From Mesorhizobium sp. B2-4-3 (lineage in GTDB: Bacteria > Pseudomonadota > Alphaproteobacteria > Rhizobiales > Rhizobiaceae), in NCBI RefSeq assembly GCF_006442815.1, contig NZ_VFVL01000006.1, positions 62,001 through 126,000 on the forward strand: DNA of 64,000 bases, read 5' to 3'. The notes under the pieces are model-generated. The model was not told the origin of the DNA, did no database searches, and worked only from the letters and a program-made list of their open reading frames with translations. The stretch's first letter is position 1. Every line of letters begins with the position of its first letter. A program made the translations under genes and the position numbers. This document shows, piece by piece, positions 9,519-17,539 of this stretch.

Positions 9519-10421
9519 ATGCTGATCGTCGCAGCGCTCGGCGGGAACGCGCTGCTGCGGCGCGGCGAACCCATGACCGCCGAAAACCAGCGCAACAACG
9601 CCAAGCGCGCCGCGTCCGCCCTGGCCGCGCTGGTTGGCGAGGGCCATTCGCTCGTGATCACGCATGGCAACGGCCCGCAGGTCGGTCTGCTGGCGCTTCA
9701 GGCCGCCGCAATGAATGGCAGCGCATTTCCGCTGGATGTGCTCGGCGCCGAAAGTGCCGGGATGATCGGTTACGTGATCGAGCAGGAGCTTCGCAACCTT
9801 ATCGGCTCAAGGCTCTTCGCGACATTGCTGACCCAGGCGAAGGTCGACCCGCTCGACCCGGCCTTTGCACAGCCGACGAAGCCAATAGGCCCAGTCTATG
9901 ATGAAGAGACCGCGCGGCAATTGACAGCGAAGAGAGGTTGGGCAATCGCGCCCGACGGCGACAAGTGGCGCCGCGTTGTCGCCTCGCCTCGGCCTATCGA
10001 GATTCTGGAGGCATCCGTCATTTCATTTCTTTTGGACCGCAATGTCGTCGTCATCTGCGGTGGCGGAGGCGGTGTCCCGGTTGTCGCGCTTGAGGACGGT
10101 AGTCTGACTGGCGTCGAAGCCGTCATCGACAAGGACCTCGCCAGCTCGCTGCTGGCGCGCCAGCTGAAGGCCGACATGCTCTTGATGCTCACGGATGTGG
10201 ATGCAGTCTATGCGGGCTACGGCACGCCGGATGCCCGCGCGCTGCGCAATGTCGGAGCAACGGAGCTTTCTGGGAAGGATTTCCCCGCCGGCTCGATGGG
10301 ACCCAAGATCAGTGCCGCGACCGAGTTCGTCCAGGCGACGGGCAATTCCGCGGCGATCGGCCGACTAGAGGACGCGACGGAGATCGTCAAGCGGCGTAAG
10401 GGCACCTGGTTCGAGCCTTAG
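9519..10421 (+). CDS. arcC: carbamate kinase
   Basis: Transfers phosphate from carbamoyl phosphate to ADP, giving the ATP of the arginine deiminase pathway. This 300-residue amino-acid-kinase-fold protein has the family start VAALGGNALLRRGE, the VITHGNGPQVGLLALQ loop, the VVICGGGGGVPV loop and LMLTDVDAVYAGYG for nucleotide binding, and ends with an MGPKISAATEFV motif. It begins one base after the arcB stop, indicating translational coupling. It is the last gene of the arc operon; no clear terminator hairpin was seen before the convergent cytochrome gene. Confidence 0.97.
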   Translation: MLIVAALGGNALLRRGEPMTAENQRNNAKRAASALAALVGEGHSLVITHGNGPQVGLLALQAAAMNGSAFPLDVLGAESAGMIGYVIEQELRNLIGSRLFATLLTQAKVDPLDPAFAQPTKPIGPVYDEETARQLTAKRGWAIAPDGDKWRRVVASPRPIEILEASVISFLLDRNVVVICGGGGGVPVVALEDGSLTGVEAVIDKDLASSLLARQLKADMLLMLTDVDAVYAGYGTPDARALRNVGATELSGKDFPAGSMGPKISAATEFVQATGNSAAIGRLEDATEIVKRRKGTWFEP

Positions 10422-10498
10422 CCTTGGCATCATAGTGCGGTGTCACGCCTACCCGCAATGAGCGGCCGGCTCGTGGATGAGGTTGCGATAGACCGACA

Positions 10499-10831
10499 TC
10501 ATCGGCCCAGGCTTTGGATATAGCCGATGATCGCGAAGATCTGCTCGGGAGAAGCCACGAACTCGGGCATGTCCGGATGTCCGGTCGACATTCCCTCGGC
10601 CAGAGCTTCCTGAAGATCTTCGATCGGGTACCGCAGGTGCAGCAATCGGAACGGCGGCGCATCCGGATGGGCGCTCTCGCCGCCCGGACCGACCGCGTGA
10701 CGGCGAGCACAGTTTTTCTCGACCAGTCCTTTTCCATAAGCAATCTGCGAGTCTTCGCCAACACAGGCCGACGATGCAAAGCCGAGCGCGAGCACCAATA
10801 GTGGGATCGAAAGCGCTGGGCGGGATCGCAT
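10499..10831 (-). CDS. small periplasmic cytochrome c-like protein with a mutated haem motif
   Basis: A 110-residue exported protein. The N-terminus (MRSRPALSIPLLVLALGFASSAC) is a signal peptide, possibly lipoprotein-like. The mature part has class I cytochrome c features: YGKGLVEKNCARRHAVGP at the haem site and a distal HPDMPEF methionine-ligand motif followed by IFAIIGYIQSL. The haem motif reads CARRH instead of CXXCH: the second cysteine codon is CGT, one transition from TGT. It may therefore bind haem through a single thioether, or be non-functional. The ATG at 10831 is preferred over an in-frame TTG at 10837. It converges with arcC. Confidence 0.75.
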   Translation of the reverse strand: MRSRPALSIPLLVLALGFASSACVGEDSQIAYGKGLVEKNCARRHAVGPGGESAHPDAPPFRLLHLRYPIEDLQEALAEGMSTGHPDMPEFVASPEQIFAIIGYIQSLGR

Positions 10832-10874
10832 GATCAACAGGTCCTGCTTGATCGCATCAGTTTAAGGAGCGAGC

Positions 10875-11085
10875 GTGGCTGCCCGCATGTCTTCGATCGT
10901 CGCATTGGGTCATCAAGACGCACGATGATGACGGCAACCGCCTCATTGATTTCCTTGCCTCGGTCAAGGCGGACTTGGTTGTATCGGGCGCCTACGGACA
11001 CAGCCGCGTGCGGGGATGGGTGTTCGGCGGCGTGACACGTTCTCTGTTGGATGAGGTCTGGCTCAATCGGCTGATGTCGAGTTGA
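10875..11085 (+). pseudogene. universal stress protein remnant with internal deletion
   Basis: A good ribosome site (AAGGAG, 10864-10869) precedes GTG at 10875. The first codons give MAARMSSIVAL, a UspA-like first strand. Within a few codons the frame fails, and from 10912 another frame encodes the UspA C-terminus: a DFLASVKADLVVSGAYGHSR nucleotide-loop region then VRGWVFGGVTRSLLDE, ending at TGA 11083-11085. The middle of the gene (about 200 codons of a two-domain form, fewer for a short one) is missing. The imperfect TTGATCGCATCAG at 10848-10860 may be the relic of an FNR/FixK box, since its arms match but the spacing is one base short. Confidence 0.7.
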
Positions 11086-11435
11086 TATCGGCGGGTCAGC
11101 GCGTGCTCATGATCCATCAGGATGGCAGGCGCGAATTTCGCCCCATTGAACAAGCGTTTGATCTGATCGGGCGTCTTGCCTTCCTTCAGCGTGAGCCATG
11201 CGAGCAGCCGGGTGCGGGGCATATCCTCGCGCCCATGCTTGACCAGCCACCAGCCAAGCCGTCCTTGATGCCGCAGAAGCGCATAGAGCAACTCTAGAAT
11301 CTGACCATGGGCCTTGTCGCCGATATAGCGTCGGGCACGAAACCAGGCCGAGACGACGGCATCCGCGGGACGCGGAACACTATCGACTTCATGCATAAGT
11401 TCGATTGTGGCTTGCAGACGGACGGCATGGATCAC
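10992..11435 (-). pseudogene. truncated RsmB/NusB-like rRNA methyltransferase fragment
   Basis: The N-terminal ~110 residues (RLQATIELMHEV, PADAVVSAWFRARRYIGDK, GRLGWWLVKHG, FAPAILMDHEHAL) resemble the NusB-like N-terminal domain of RsmB/NOP2-type 16S rRNA cytosine methyltransferases. The homology stops near 11095; the remaining codons are antisense to the universal-stress remnant. The whole S-adenosylmethionine-binding methyltransferase domain is missing, so this is a gene fragment left by a deletion. The assignment is by pattern recognition only. Confidence 0.55.
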
Positions 11436-11563
11436 GGAACGACGATCAGGCTGAAAACGCCTATATAGTCGACAGAGCTGCTCCTGACCATTGTTCGTGC
11501 ATGTCGGCCTGCCGCCAGCGAGCGATTATCGCCGGGCGACAGCTGACGCGATCGCGGTGGCGA

Positions 11564-12226
11564 TCAGCCACGACGTCTCGGCAGCATCTTTTTGGCGAAG
11601 GCCTCCACCTCTCCTTCGCGAGGAGCTTCGCCCGTATGCGTGAGCAGGTAGGCCGGCGTCAGAAACAGACGGTTGCTTACCGGCTCGACGATCTCGAGCG
11701 AGTAGTAGCCGATCTGCGTGAAGTAGAGCACGCGTGCCCGCACGAACGCTTCCGTGGCTTCGTAGCCATGCCGTGAAAACATCGCCCGGATGGCTTCGAC
11801 GCGCGCGTCGTCCTCCTCGTTCACGACCCGGTGCACGTCGGCTGACTGGCGCGACCAGGCGCGCACGGCGAAATCCAGCCGCGGATTGAAGAGCGATTCG
11901 TCCAGCCAGCACTCGAAGACATTGAGCACTGCCTGCGTGATCGACGCGGCCGGCCGCCCGGCCTGCTCGACGATGAAACGCGTGTTGTTGTTGCGCCAGT
12001 AATCCAGCAATTGGTCGAGCAGGTCCTGGCGGCTCTTGAAGTACCAGTAGAAACTGGAACGGGAGACGTTGAGCTTCTGCCCGAGCGCCAGCACGCGCAC
12101 CGCCTCCACGCCCTCGGAGATCAACGTCTCCAGCGCGAGGTTCATCCAGTCCTCGCGCGTCACCTTGGTGTTGCCGATCAGACCGGACCGCCGCACGACT
12201 TCATCAGCATTGGAATCGGAGAACAT
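11564..12226 (-). CDS. TetR family transcriptional regulator
   Basis: A 220-residue TetR-type repressor. The N-terminal helix-turn-helix lies in about residues 25-70 (REDWMNLALETLISEGVEAV, then LNVSRSSFYWYFKSRQDLL with the canonical FYWYFKS recognition helix). The remainder is an all-helical ligand-binding domain. It is encoded on the same strand as, and 52 bases downstream of, soxG, so it is probably the last gene of the sarcosine oxidase operon and its regulator. The inverted repeat at 17363-17382 upstream of soxB is a candidate operator. Confidence 0.88.
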   Translation of the reverse strand: MFSDSNADEVVRRSGLIGNTKVTREDWMNLALETLISEGVEAVRVLALGQKLNVSRSSFYWYFKSRQDLLDQLLDYWRNNNTRFIVEQAGRPAASITQAVLNVFECWLDESLFNPRLDFAVRAWSRQSADVHRVVNEEDDARVEAIRAMFSRHGYEATEAFVRARVLYFTQIGYYSLEIVEPVSNRLFLTPAYLLTHTGEAPREGEVEAFAKKMLPRRRG

Positions 12227-12277
12227 AGCGGGCTGGCCAAGTTTGAACGCCGGCTAGATAGACCTGAAACCACCACG

Positions 12278-12802
12278 CTACAATACTTGCGCTTGTTCAA
12301 GCCACTCCCAAAGATACGGGGCAAGGCCCCGGTCGACGTGGAGACGCGCCCGATGGGGGTTCCCGAACCGGTAGAAGAGAATGCCGACGCCGGCAAAAAG
12401 GATCGAAGCCGAGCGGCTTGCCGCTCCTGGATCGAGCGCCGTGCCCCTGGCGATCAGGCGATCCAGGTCCGGCCCCTCGATCTCGAACACATGCAGTCCG
12501 GCATCCATGACCGTCACCGCGAAACCGGCCGCGTGCCAGCCGGCCGCAATGGGGAACGGCTGCTCTCCGACCGCAAGAAGGCGGTCGCGCGCAATCCGCG
12601 CCATGTATCGGTCGCCGCTGGCAATTGCGCCGGCGCCGACACCTTCGCCGGCAAGCGCCGAAGCCTTCGACCAGGCGACAAGGTCGCCGCTGACCAGAAG
12701 CTGGTTCAGCCCGCCAAGCGTTCGCACGCCGACGCTGCCTTTGCTGAGCGTAGTGGTGGCCCAGTCGGGCGCCGCCGGCCACTTTTCGGCAAGGTTACGC
12801 AT
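12278..12802 (-). CDS. soxG: sarcosine oxidase gamma subunit
   Basis: Gamma subunit of heterotetrameric sarcosine oxidase, a GcvT-like folate-binding-fold protein without its own flavin. The 174-residue protein begins MRNLAEKWPAAPDW and contains VRTLGGLNQLLVSGD and a central VGEQPFPIAAGWHAAGFAVTV stretch. The ATG at 12802 overlaps the soxA stop by 8 bases (ATGcgTAA), indicating translational coupling. The gamma subunit is the least conserved of the four, so the call leans on position immediately after soxA. Length is close to normal (about 180-200). Confidence 0.85.
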   Translation of the reverse strand: MRNLAEKWPAAPDWATTTLSKGSVGVRTLGGLNQLLVSGDLVAWSKASALAGEGVGAGAIASGDRYMARIARDRLLAVGEQPFPIAAGWHAAGFAVTVMDAGLHVFEIEGPDLDRLIARGTALDPGAASRSASILFAGVGILFYRFGNPHRARLHVDRGLAPYLWEWLEQAQVL

Positions 12803-15674
12803 GGAGCCGGCTCCCTTCCGGATCGAAGGCGCAGGGCGCGACGATCGTTGCCTGCCGCACGACACCCAGATGTTGAACGTCTATCGTCTCGCCATGTCGC
12901 GCCGCGCCTCGTTCGATGAGCGCGAGCGCAACCGGGCGTCCCAAGGTCGGGCTCTGATAGCTGGAGGTGACGAAACCGATGCTCCTGAGGCGTCCGTCGC
13001 GTTTCTCCACGCCATGCGCGCCGGTCGCCAGCGGCGCCTCGCCTTGGCGCAGCGCAAGGCCGACGAGCTGGTTGCGGTCCATGCTGTTCCCCGCTTCGGT
13101 GAAAAGCGAGCGCCGGCCGACGAACTCGTTGGCGCGTTTGGTCCGCGGTCCGGCGACGCCGAGATCGTGCGGCATGGTGGTTCCGTCGGTGTCCTTGCCG
13201 ATGACGATGTATCCCTTCTCGGCACGCAGGATCATCAGCGACTCGAGCCCGAGCAGCACGGCGTCGAAGGCGCGGCCCTCCTGCTGCATCCTCGCCCACA
13301 GCGCCTCCGCCTGGTCGGCGCGGATGGAGATCTCGTAGCTGCGGTCGCCGGTGAAGGAGACCCGGGCGATGCGCACCTCGTCGCCGCCAAAGCGGCCGGC
13401 GGCGACGGCCATATGCGGCAGGCTGGCATCGTCAAGTGCTGCGCCCAGATCGAGCGCTCCCACGACCTGGCGCGCATTCGGACCCGAAACGGTCAAGGTG
13501 GCGTAGTGCGCGGTGGCATTGTGGATATAGACCGCGTCGCGGCCGAAACGGTCCTGCCGCCATTCCTCGAGGCGCGCGTGGACCGCGCCGACATGCGACG
13601 ATGAGCAGGAGACGATGAAGCGATGCTCGTCCAGGCGGACCAGGACGCCGTCATCGAAGACGACGCCGTTTTCCGACAGCATGAAGCCATAGCGGCAATG
13701 ACCCGGCTTCAGTGTCGACATGGTGTTGTAATAGATGAAGTCGACAAACTCGGCCGCGCGCGGGCCGATCACCTCGATCTTGCCCAGCGTCGAACCGTCG
13801 AAGAGCGCCACGGATTGCCGGGCCCGCCGCGCCTCCTCCTGGATCGAGGCGCCGGCTTCACCGCCGCCATAATAGGCAGGCCTCAGCCAGCCGCCATATT
13901 CCTGGAACACCCCGCCGGCGGCGCGATGGTTTGCCTCCAGCGGCAGACGGCGGACCGGCGCGTGCATGCTGCCCCGACGCGCTCCCGCAAGGCTGGCGAA
14001 TGGGACAGGCGTGAATGGCGGCCGGTAGGTCGTGGTGCCGACTTCGGCGATGCCGCGCCCGGTGATGTCAGCCAGCAGCGCCAGACCGTTCAGGTTCGAG
14101 GTCTTACCCTGGTCGGTCGCCATGCCGAGCGTGGTGTAGCGCTTCAGGTGCTCGACCGAGACGAAGTTCTCCCGCGCCGCGAGCTCGACATCCTTTGCGG
14201 TGACGTCGCTCTGATAGTCGATCCAGACGCGCCCCTTGGCCTTGGGTTTCGGCCACAGGTTGACGACGCCGAGCGATGCTTCCGCCCCCGTGCCGCGAGG
14301 CGCCGGCGTCGACGAGCCGAAGTCGCCGGGGGCCACGGCGCCGCCGGCCAAGGCATCCGAAAGCGAAACCGTGCCGGCCACGGCGCCCGCGACGCCAATC
14401 CCGTCGATGGCTTCGCCGGGAATGAAGGCCGCAAGTTGGTCGCTCCAGGCGAGCTTGCCTTTCGCCTGCGAGAAGAGGTGCACGGTGGGTGTCAAGCCGC
14501 CGGAGACGAGGACGCAGTCGACGCCAAGCGTCGTGCCATCGTCCAGCAGGACACACTGGACGGCGTTGCGGCCGCGCGCCGCGACTACCATCCGGCCGCC
14601 CAGAACACGAATGCCGGTCTTCGCTTGCGCACCGCTGTCGCGCCGGCAGTCGACCACCGTCACCGAAGCGCCGGCAGCGGCGAGCGCGGAGGCAGGTTCA
14701 TAGGCGCTGTCGTTGTTGGTCGCGACCACGATCTCGCGGCCGACAAGCACGCCATGCCGGCGCAGATAGCTGAGCGCCGCATCGGCGGAGAGGATTCCCG
14801 GAAGGTCGTTGTTGGCGAACGGCACGGGCCGTTCGATCGCGCCCGTCGCCAGCACGATGCGGCGGGGCCGCACGCGCCAAAGCGTGTCCGGCCGACCGTC
14901 GAAGTGCCGCTGGTTGAGCGCGACCAGATTGTGGTCGTAAAGGCCGAAAGCGGTCGTATCGTTGAGCACGAGCTGGCCATCGCTCTTTAGCCTGGCAACT
15001 GTCGCGTCGACCCACGCCTTGCCCTCGACGCCATCGACTTCGCCAGCGCGGTGACGCAGCGTCCCGCCGGGATGCGTCCTGTCGTCGACCAGGACGACCG
15101 AGTGTCCAGCCGCCGCCGCGCTGGCCGCCGCGGCAAGGCCGGCGGGCCCGGCGCCGACCACCAGGACGTCGCAATGATGGTTGATCTGGTCCGAGACCTG
15201 GCGCGGCTTCCAGTCGCTATCGACGATGCCAAGCCCGGCCATGGCGCGGATGCGCGGCTCGAACAGGTGCCAGTCCGGCCACATGAAGGTCTTGTAGTAG
15301 AAGGCGGCGGGCAGGAAGCGGGCGAAGCGATCCAGAACGGCGTTGCGGTCGGTCTCGGCCGTCGGCGAAGCGTTGACGCTCTTGACCTTGATGCCGTCGA
15401 CGGCTTGCACGGTCGTCGCGCGCGCATTCGGCACGCGGCCGAGCGCGCTCTCGACATCGACCAGCGCGTTGGGCTCCTCGACGCCGGAGCCCCAGATACC
15501 GCGCGGCCGATGGTATTTGAAGCTGCGGCCGACCACTGCCTGGCCGCTCGCGAGCAGGGCGGAGGCGATCGTGTCGCCGACAAAACCCTCGACACGCCTG
15601 CCGTCGAAGGTGAAGCTCAGCGGACGAGCGCGATCAATGTCGCTGCCGCCGGCGTCGAGACGGGAAGCGCTCAT
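12795..15674 (-). CDS. soxA: sarcosine oxidase alpha subunit
   Basis: Large subunit of heterotetrameric sarcosine oxidase, which oxidatively demethylates sarcosine to glycine, passing the one-carbon unit to tetrahydrofolate. The 959-residue protein has an N-terminal ferredoxin-like domain (LSFTFDGRRVEGFVGDT and FKYHRPRGIWGSGVEEPN), a NAD-binding Rossmann motif VVGAGPAGLAAA (GxGxxG 174-179), and a C-terminal GcvT/aminomethyltransferase domain from about residue 580 (ends near LALIERGAARHGE). The start at 15674 overlaps the soxD stop (ATGA); the open frame further upstream is antisense-like continuation through soxD. Domain order and length are as expected. Confidence 0.95.
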   Translation of the reverse strand: MSASRLDAGGSDIDRARPLSFTFDGRRVEGFVGDTIASALLASGQAVVGRSFKYHRPRGIWGSGVEEPNALVDVESALGRVPNARATTVQAVDGIKVKSVNASPTAETDRNAVLDRFARFLPAAFYYKTFMWPDWHLFEPRIRAMAGLGIVDSDWKPRQVSDQINHHCDVLVVGAGPAGLAAAASAAAAGHSVVLVDDRTHPGGTLRHRAGEVDGVEGKAWVDATVARLKSDGQLVLNDTTAFGLYDHNLVALNQRHFDGRPDTLWRVRPRRIVLATGAIERPVPFANNDLPGILSADAALSYLRRHGVLVGREIVVATNNDSAYEPASALAAAGASVTVVDCRRDSGAQAKTGIRVLGGRMVVAARGRNAVQCVLLDDGTTLGVDCVLVSGGLTPTVHLFSQAKGKLAWSDQLAAFIPGEAIDGIGVAGAVAGTVSLSDALAGGAVAPGDFGSSTPAPRGTGAEASLGVVNLWPKPKAKGRVWIDYQSDVTAKDVELAARENFVSVEHLKRYTTLGMATDQGKTSNLNGLALLADITGRGIAEVGTTTYRPPFTPVPFASLAGARRGSMHAPVRRLPLEANHRAAGGVFQEYGGWLRPAYYGGGEAGASIQEEARRARQSVALFDGSTLGKIEVIGPRAAEFVDFIYYNTMSTLKPGHCRYGFMLSENGVVFDDGVLVRLDEHRFIVSCSSSHVGAVHARLEEWRQDRFGRDAVYIHNATAHYATLTVSGPNARQVVGALDLGAALDDASLPHMAVAAGRFGGDEVRIARVSFTGDRSYEISIRADQAEALWARMQQEGRAFDAVLLGLESLMILRAEKGYIVIGKDTDGTTMPHDLGVAGPRTKRANEFVGRRSLFTEAGNSMDRNQLVGLALRQGEAPLATGAHGVEKRDGRLRSIGFVTSSYQSPTLGRPVALALIERGAARHGETIDVQHLGVVRQATIVAPCAFDPEGSRLHA

Positions 15675-15940
15675 GCGCCGTGCTCCGTTTCGCCGAGCAC
15701 GGAAGAGCCCGACACCTTGTGATTGACGCTGTCGCGGCTCATCGCGAGGAACTCGCCGCATGTCATATGCACCCAGATCTCTCGCGTCGGCCCCTTCGGA
15801 TTGTCGCGCATGTGGAGATAACCGGCCCAGCGCTCGGCGGTCACATCGCTGCCGTCGGGCCTCAGATTGCCGGCCTCGCCGCCATAGTGAAACTCGCTTT
15901 CTTCGCGCGGCCCGCAGAACGGACAGGGAAAGATCTGCAT
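15671..15940 (-). CDS. soxD: sarcosine oxidase delta subunit
   Basis: Small zinc-binding subunit of heterotetrameric sarcosine oxidase. The 89-residue protein begins MQIFPCPFCGPREESEF and includes ERWAGYLHMRDNPKGP and EIWVHMTCGEF. The four zinc ligands expected for SoxD are visible as C6, C9, H58 and C61. It starts 14 bases after soxB and overlaps soxA by 4 bases, the canonical soxB-D-A-G order. Confidence 0.95.
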   Translation of the reverse strand: MQIFPCPFCGPREESEFHYGGEAGNLRPDGSDVTAERWAGYLHMRDNPKGPTREIWVHMTCGEFLAMSRDSVNHKVSGSSVLGETEHGA

Positions 15941-15954
15941 CTTCTTCTAGACCT

Positions 15955-17208
15955 TCAATGGGCAATGCCGGAGCCGGCGGCCTCGTCGATCAGGCGGCCG
16001 CGGGCGAAGCGGTCGAGATCGAAGGGCCGGCTGATGTCGTGGTGTTTTCCCGTCGCCAGCAGATGGGCAAGCAGGGTGCCGCCGGCGGGGATCGCCTTGA
16101 AGCCGCCCGTGCCCCAGCCGCAGTTGAGGAAAAGGCCGGGCAGCGGCGACTCGCCGATAATGGGCGAGGAATCCGGGACCACGTCGACGATGCCCGCCCA
16201 TTGCCGCATCATCTTCAGCTGGCCGAAGACCGGGAACATCTCGAGCATGCCGGCGATCACGCCTTCCAGCACCGGCAGGTTGCCGCGCTGGCCGTATGAC
16301 GGGATGCGGTCGAGCGCGCCGCCGATCACCAATTCGCCCTTGTCCGACTGGCTGACATAAACGCCCATGTCCGGCGAGATCACCACGGTGTCGATGATCG
16401 GCTTGACCGGTTCGGACACGCAGGCCTGCAGCGCATAGGAATTGACCGGCAGCCGGAATCCCGCTTTCGCCGCCAGCACCGACGAATGGCCGGCCACCGC
16501 CATGCCTGTGCGCTCGGCCCGGATTGCGCCGCGCGAGGTGACGACGCCACGGCAGCGCCTATCCTCGATGATGAAATTGGAAATCTCGCAATTCTGGATG
16601 ATGTCGACACCGAGACGGCTCGCTGCGCGGGCGTAGCCCCAGGCGACAGCGTCATGGCGGGCGGTGCCGCCGCTTGGCTGCCAGGTGCCGCCATAGACGG
16701 GGAAGCGTGCGTCCGGGCTGAAATTGTAGATCGGCACGACGCGACGCACGTCCTCGACCGAGAACGACTCGCAATCGATGCCGTTGACCTGAATGGCGTT
16801 GATCGACCGCGCGGCGGTTTCCATTCCCGCTTCGCTGTGCGCGAGCGTGAGGATGCCGCGCGCGGAAAACATCACATTGTAGTTCAGGTCCGTCGAAAGG
16901 CTCTTGTAGAGGCTGTGGGCCAGTCCGTAGATCGCCGCGCTCTCAGGGTAGAAGTAATTCGACCGCACCACCGTCGTGTTGCGGCCGGTATTGCCGCCTC
17001 CGATCCATCCCTTCTCCAGGAGCGCGACGTTGGTGATGCCGTGATTTTTGGCGAGATAGTAGGCGGTGGCGAGGCCGTGCCCGCCGCCGCCGATTATGAT
17101 CGCGTCGTAGCGCGGTTTCGGATCAGGAGAGCGCCAGGCCTTTTCCCAACCGGTCTGACCGGCGATGCCCTCCTTGAAGAGCGAAAGCGCCGAGTACTGC
17201 CTCGTCAT
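15955..17208 (-). CDS. soxB: sarcosine oxidase beta subunit
   Basis: FAD- and FMN-binding catalytic subunit that oxidises sarcosine. The 417-residue protein has the dinucleotide-binding motif DAIIIGGGGHGLATAYYLAK near residues 35-54, the GWIGGGNTGRNTTVVRSNY region, and H185 in GTARHDAVAWGYARAA, located where the covalent FMN histidine of this family sits. The C-terminal CGWGTGGFKAIPAGG closes the FAD site. It is first in the sox operon. The 330 bases upstream hold the promoter and a palindrome that may bind the TetR protein encoded at the operon end. Confidence 0.96.
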   Translation of the reverse strand: MTRQYSALSLFKEGIAGQTGWEKAWRSPDPKPRYDAIIIGGGGHGLATAYYLAKNHGITNVALLEKGWIGGGNTGRNTTVVRSNYFYPESAAIYGLAHSLYKSLSTDLNYNVMFSARGILTLAHSEAGMETAARSINAIQVNGIDCESFSVEDVRRVVPIYNFSPDARFPVYGGTWQPSGGTARHDAVAWGYARAASRLGVDIIQNCEISNFIIEDRRCRGVVTSRGAIRAERTGMAVAGHSSVLAAKAGFRLPVNSYALQACVSEPVKPIIDTVVISPDMGVYVSQSDKGELVIGGALDRIPSYGQRGNLPVLEGVIAGMLEMFPVFGQLKMMRQWAGIVDVVPDSSPIIGESPLPGLFLNCGWGTGGFKAIPAGGTLLAHLLATGKHHDISRPFDLDRFARGRLIDEAAGSGIAH

Positions 17209-17539
17209 GCGCCCAAACCGCCGTCAGAGGCCAGTGACATCGCTCCACCGCAAGGGCTTGGTCGCCGGGTCTCCAGCTCGAACATGTGCATCGATCGCCC
17301 CTTAAGATACCCGCCGTTGGTGCCGAACGCCGCAAAGCAGCGCCAAGCAGACACTTAACGCGAATGTACACCTGTGTCCATTCAAAGCATATTAGCGCGC
17401 TTCCGCGCGTTTCACAGATTTTGGGCATTGGTCCAACGAGCCCGATAAGCCCCGAAAGCCTGCGTAAGCAGTGTTCCTGAGGCTGGTGGACCGCTTAACC
17501 TGGCGCCCCGACACTCATGGCGGCTTCCCGCTCAAGACA
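17209..17539. other. intergenic region upstream of soxB
   Basis: A 331-base gap between the soxB start and the end of the LivM-hydrolase gene, both read on the minus strand. It carries the inverted repeat at 17363-17382. No credible ORF is seen on either strand. It should contain the sox promoter and the end of the upstream liv transcript, but no strong terminator hairpin is evident. Confidence 0.55.
17363..17382. promoter_or_regulatory. candidate TetR operator upstream of soxB
   Basis: The 20-base inverted repeat AATGTACACCTGTGTCCATT has 9-base arms (AATGTACAC / GTGTCCATT, one mismatch) around a 2-base spacer. Size and symmetry fit a TetR-family operator. It is 155-175 bases before the soxB ATG. 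The link to the TetR gene at the operon end is inference. Confidence 0.45.

Noticed and set aside
13623..14990. 455-codon plus-strand ORF opposite soxA
   Set aside because: Antisense shadow of a GC3-rich gene; composition is arginine/histidine/glycine noise and soxA is well supported.
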